Made by a program: the position numbers and the translations under genes. A stretch of DNA of 64,000 nt from Haloplanus aerogenes (GTDB lineage Archaea; Halobacteriota; Halobacteria; Halobacteriales; Haloferacaceae): positions 310,001-374,000 of the forward strand of contig NZ_CP034145.1 in assembly GCF_003856835.1 (NCBI RefSeq). The letters run 5' to 3'. The notes beneath the pieces were generated by a model, which saw nothing but the letters and a program-made list of their open reading frames with translations, did no database searches and had not been told where the DNA came from. Shown here piece after piece: positions 62,409 through 64,000 of this stretch (within the stretch, counting starts at the first letter, position 1; each line of letters starts with the position of its first letter).

Positions 62409-62492
62409 CGCGTCCCTCCCGCCTGCAACGTCCGGGCCAGCGCCACCGGCAACCGCTCCTCCCGATCCCAGTCGACGACGGTCGCCCCGACC
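62302..62492 (-). repeat. 78-base direct repeat, period 113
   Basis: Bases 62302-62379 and 62415-62492 are the same 78-base sequence (cctcccgcctgcaacgtccg at each start) with no difference that I see. The second copy is the 3' end of the DUF58 gene; the first forms the 39-residue frame. Confidence 0.9.
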
Positions 62493-63727
62493 TCTCGCAT
62501 CCGGTCGAGTCGAATCCCTCGCTCCAGCGCGAGCGTCCGGCCGCCGACCGACTCCGGCGTCACCGCCGGCGAGAGGACGGTCGTTTCGTGGCCGTGGGTG
62601 CGGATCGTCTCGACCATCGACGCCACCGCGTCGTCGAGTGCCGGCGTGCAGAGAATCACCTGCGCCGTCGCGGGGAGATGGCCGAGGAAGCGGACGAGGG
62701 CGGCGTCGCGTCCGCCGTCGGTCGTCGCTCGCGTCGTCGCCGCCGGCGTCGTCCGCGCGGTCACGGCCTCCTCCGCTCCCGTCGCGGCGGCGTTGCAGAC
62801 GGCGGCCGCGTGGGCCGCGAAGCCGTCGGCGTCGGGCGGCACCCACGCCGGTCGGCGGCCGGTGATCGGATCGGCCGGCCCGAGCGCCCCGACGCCGACG
62901 TGGTGCCCCTCGTCGCGGAGGACGCGCACGGCGAGCGTCCCGGCGTACGCACACAGCGTCGCGCCGGTGGGGAGCGACGCCCCGGCGGCGACGTGGTTCG
63001 GGTCGCGCCCGTCGATCAACACCGCCACCCTCGCCGCGCGCTGTTCGCGGTACTCGACCGTCGAGAGCTCGCCCGTCTTGGCGTAGCGCCGCCAGTTGAT
63101 CCGGCTGACCGGGTCGCCGGCGCGGTAGTCGCGGGTGGCGTGGAACTCGACGCCGACGCCGCCGGTGTCGGTCGCCAGCGACCCCGAGAAGGCGGTGGTC
63201 CGGCGCCGAAGCGGCACGTCCTCGGCGTCGATCCGACATTCGAACGCGCCGGGGCCGTCGGCCTCACGGGTCGTCTCCGCGACGACCGTCCCGCTCACGC
63301 TCGACGCCCGCAACCGGACCGGCTGGAAGGCGTAGCGACCGCGGTTCGCGGTCAGCGTGTACTCGGCGGTCACCGACTCGCCGGGCCGGAGCGCCGCGCC
63401 CGCGCTCGCCGCTCCCTCGCGGATCGCGAGTTCCTCGGGTACGCCGTCCCGCACCCGCAGATCCGGCAGGATCGACGCCCCGACGTTCGTCACCGTCAGC
63501 GTCACCTCGACCGGCTGTCCCGGGAGCGGCGTCTCCGGTCGAACCTCGCGCTCGACCCGCACCTGTTCGTCGAGTGGCTGGAGCGTGGACAGCGCCCCCT
63601 GCACGACGAACGCGAGCGGCACGATACCCGCGAGCAGGAGCGTCGGCGTGCCCGTGCCGACGCCGACGGAGACGAGCAGGACTGCCGCGGCAACCAGTCC
63701 CTGATACCGGCGGACGCGACGGATCAC
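62405..63727 (-). CDS. DUF58 domain protein
   Basis: A 440-residue membrane-anchored protein. Two hydrophobic segments (about 8-24 and 28-44) precede an extracytoplasmic-type beta region (VEREVRPETPLPGQPVEVTLTV) and the DUF58 core YRAGDPVSRINWRRYAKTGELSTVEYREQR with a von-Willebrand-like AVLIDGRDPN start. Members work with MoxR ATPases in envelope or complex maturation. It begins with GTG at 63727, overlapping the upstream gene's TGA by 4 bases. Its C-terminus is duplicated downstream. Confidence 0.88.
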   Translation of the reverse strand: MIRRVRRYQGLVAAAVLLVSVGVGTGTPTLLLAGIVPLAFVVQGALSTLQPLDEQVRVEREVRPETPLPGQPVEVTLTVTNVGASILPDLRVRDGVPEELAIREGAASAGAALRPGESVTAEYTLTANRGRYAFQPVRLRASSVSGTVVAETTREADGPGAFECRIDAEDVPLRRRTTAFSGSLATDTGGVGVEFHATRDYRAGDPVSRINWRRYAKTGELSTVEYREQRAARVAVLIDGRDPNHVAAGASLPTGATLCAYAGTLAVRVLRDEGHHVGVGALGPADPITGRRPAWVPPDADGFAAHAAAVCNAAATGAEEAVTARTTPAATTRATTDGGRDAALVRFLGHLPATAQVILCTPALDDAVASMVETIRTHGHETTVLSPAVTPESVGGRTLALERGIRLDRMREVGATVVDWDREERLPVALARTLQAGGTR

Positions 63728-64000
63728 GACGACCCCTCCAGTGCCCGGCGGAGCGCCCGGAGCCGACCACCCCGCGACGACGGCGGCGCCTCGTATCCCG
63801 ATAGCCGCTCGGCACACGCCTCCTCGACGGCCGCGAGCGTCCGTTCGACCCGCCGCTCGTAGGCGCGGCCGGGATAGAGCCACGCGTACAGGCGGTGGTA
63901 CCACGGGTAGTCGACGGCAGTGGTAGTGGTGAGGAAGGCGGCCGCGTACCGGTCGTCGGTCCACTCTCCTCGGTCGACGTACGCTTCCGCCGCGTCGTGG
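63724..64000 (-). CDS. DUF7269-like protein, C-terminal part
   Basis: The last 91 residues of a gene whose start lies beyond the window edge. The visible part reads HDAAEAYVDRGEWTDDRYAA, then a Tyr/Trp-rich patch (DYPWYHRLYAWLYPGRAYE), and a basic helix ending in LEGSS. I recall such a family (DUF7269) upstream of DUF58 genes in haloarchaeal MoxR clusters. It overlaps the DUF58 start by 4 bases (GTGA), so the genes form one operon. Confidence 0.65.
   Translation of the reverse strand, partial: HDAAEAYVDRGEWTDDRYAAAFLTTTTAVDYPWYHRLYAWLYPGRAYERRVERTLAAVEEACAERLSGYEAPPSSRGGRLRALRRALEGSS

Noticed and set aside
61376-63862. An 828-codon frame on the plus strand across the DUF58 and membrane protein genes
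   Set aside because: Dominated by Arg, Pro and Ser as expected from GC-rich antisense reading, and it crosses several real genes. No domain is visible.

Overview
The window is chromosomal DNA from a haloarchaeon (class Halobacteria). The evidence is very high GC, acidic Asp/Glu-rich proteins throughout, leaderless starts about 25-30 bases behind TATA boxes, many 4-base ATGA/GTGA gene overlaps, and typical archaeal and haloarchaeal genes (Tsr3, Nog1, aIF2-gamma, RpoE', Spt4, Kae1-Bud32, CofE, Mer, PitA-type Cld-Abm protein). I cannot fix the genus from sequence alone. Coding density is high, the genes are mostly housekeeping, and I found no prophage, insertion sequence or CRISPR array.

Layout. 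1-1230: 3' end of a 23S rRNA gene, a tRNA-like processing element, 5S rRNA and tRNA-Cys(GCA). 1.3-13.4 kb: a deacylase-type metallohydrolase, an ABC exporter, a histidine kinase with an intact blue-light LOV domain, a zinc alcohol dehydrogenase, a soluble taxis transducer, an AAA ATPase and an Na+/H+ antiporter with a TrkA domain. 13.5-22.5 kb: MBL hydrolase, serS with a 74-base tandem repeat grown from its 3' end, amphi-Trp protein, patatin, Tsr3, Nog1, a SIMPL lipoprotein, a folate cyclo-ligase and EngB. 22.5-30 kb: dehydrogenase, flavin reductase, winged-helix regulator, secreted Asp/Ala-rich protein, NUDIX-IF2B fusion, and a short F420 group (cofE, mer). 30-37 kb: mutL-mutS and an APC transporter with universal-stress domains followed by a separate UspA protein. 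37.3-45.1 kb: DJ-1/PfpI, a PDZ site-2 protease, a PitA-like heme protein, an acyltransferase, a sugar dehydrogenase overlapping an Nmad3-like gene. 45-49 kb: receiver-PAS protein, tRNA-Gly(CCC), a transglutaminase-like protein, nadE, tRNA-Thr(GGT).

49.1-51.5 kb looks like accessory, decaying DNA beside tRNA-Thr: a frameshifted PIN toxin, an antitoxin lacking its N-terminus, a membrane protein of unusual composition and a frameshifted remnant. 51.5-54.3 kb holds membrane proteins, a PIN-like gene with a 39-residue partner and an unusual run of perfect hairpins (candidate structured RNA). 54.4-59.4 kb is the conserved archaeal information-processing cluster aIF2-gamma, PIN nuclease, rpoE1, spt4, dephospho-CoA kinase, rps24e, kae1-bud32. 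59.4-64 kb is a MoxR/DUF58 cluster with a local duplication that created a miniature overlapping reading frame.

The points I find most worth a second look are the hairpin array at 52.13-52.28 kb, an interleaved (pseudoknot-capable) repeat at 21.0-21.1 kb, the serS 74-base repeat, partial copies of tRNA 3' ends beside all three tRNA genes, the DUF58 tail duplication, the LOV kinase, and the Nmad3-like gene. Domain names given as DUF numbers are from memory of the families and were not searched.
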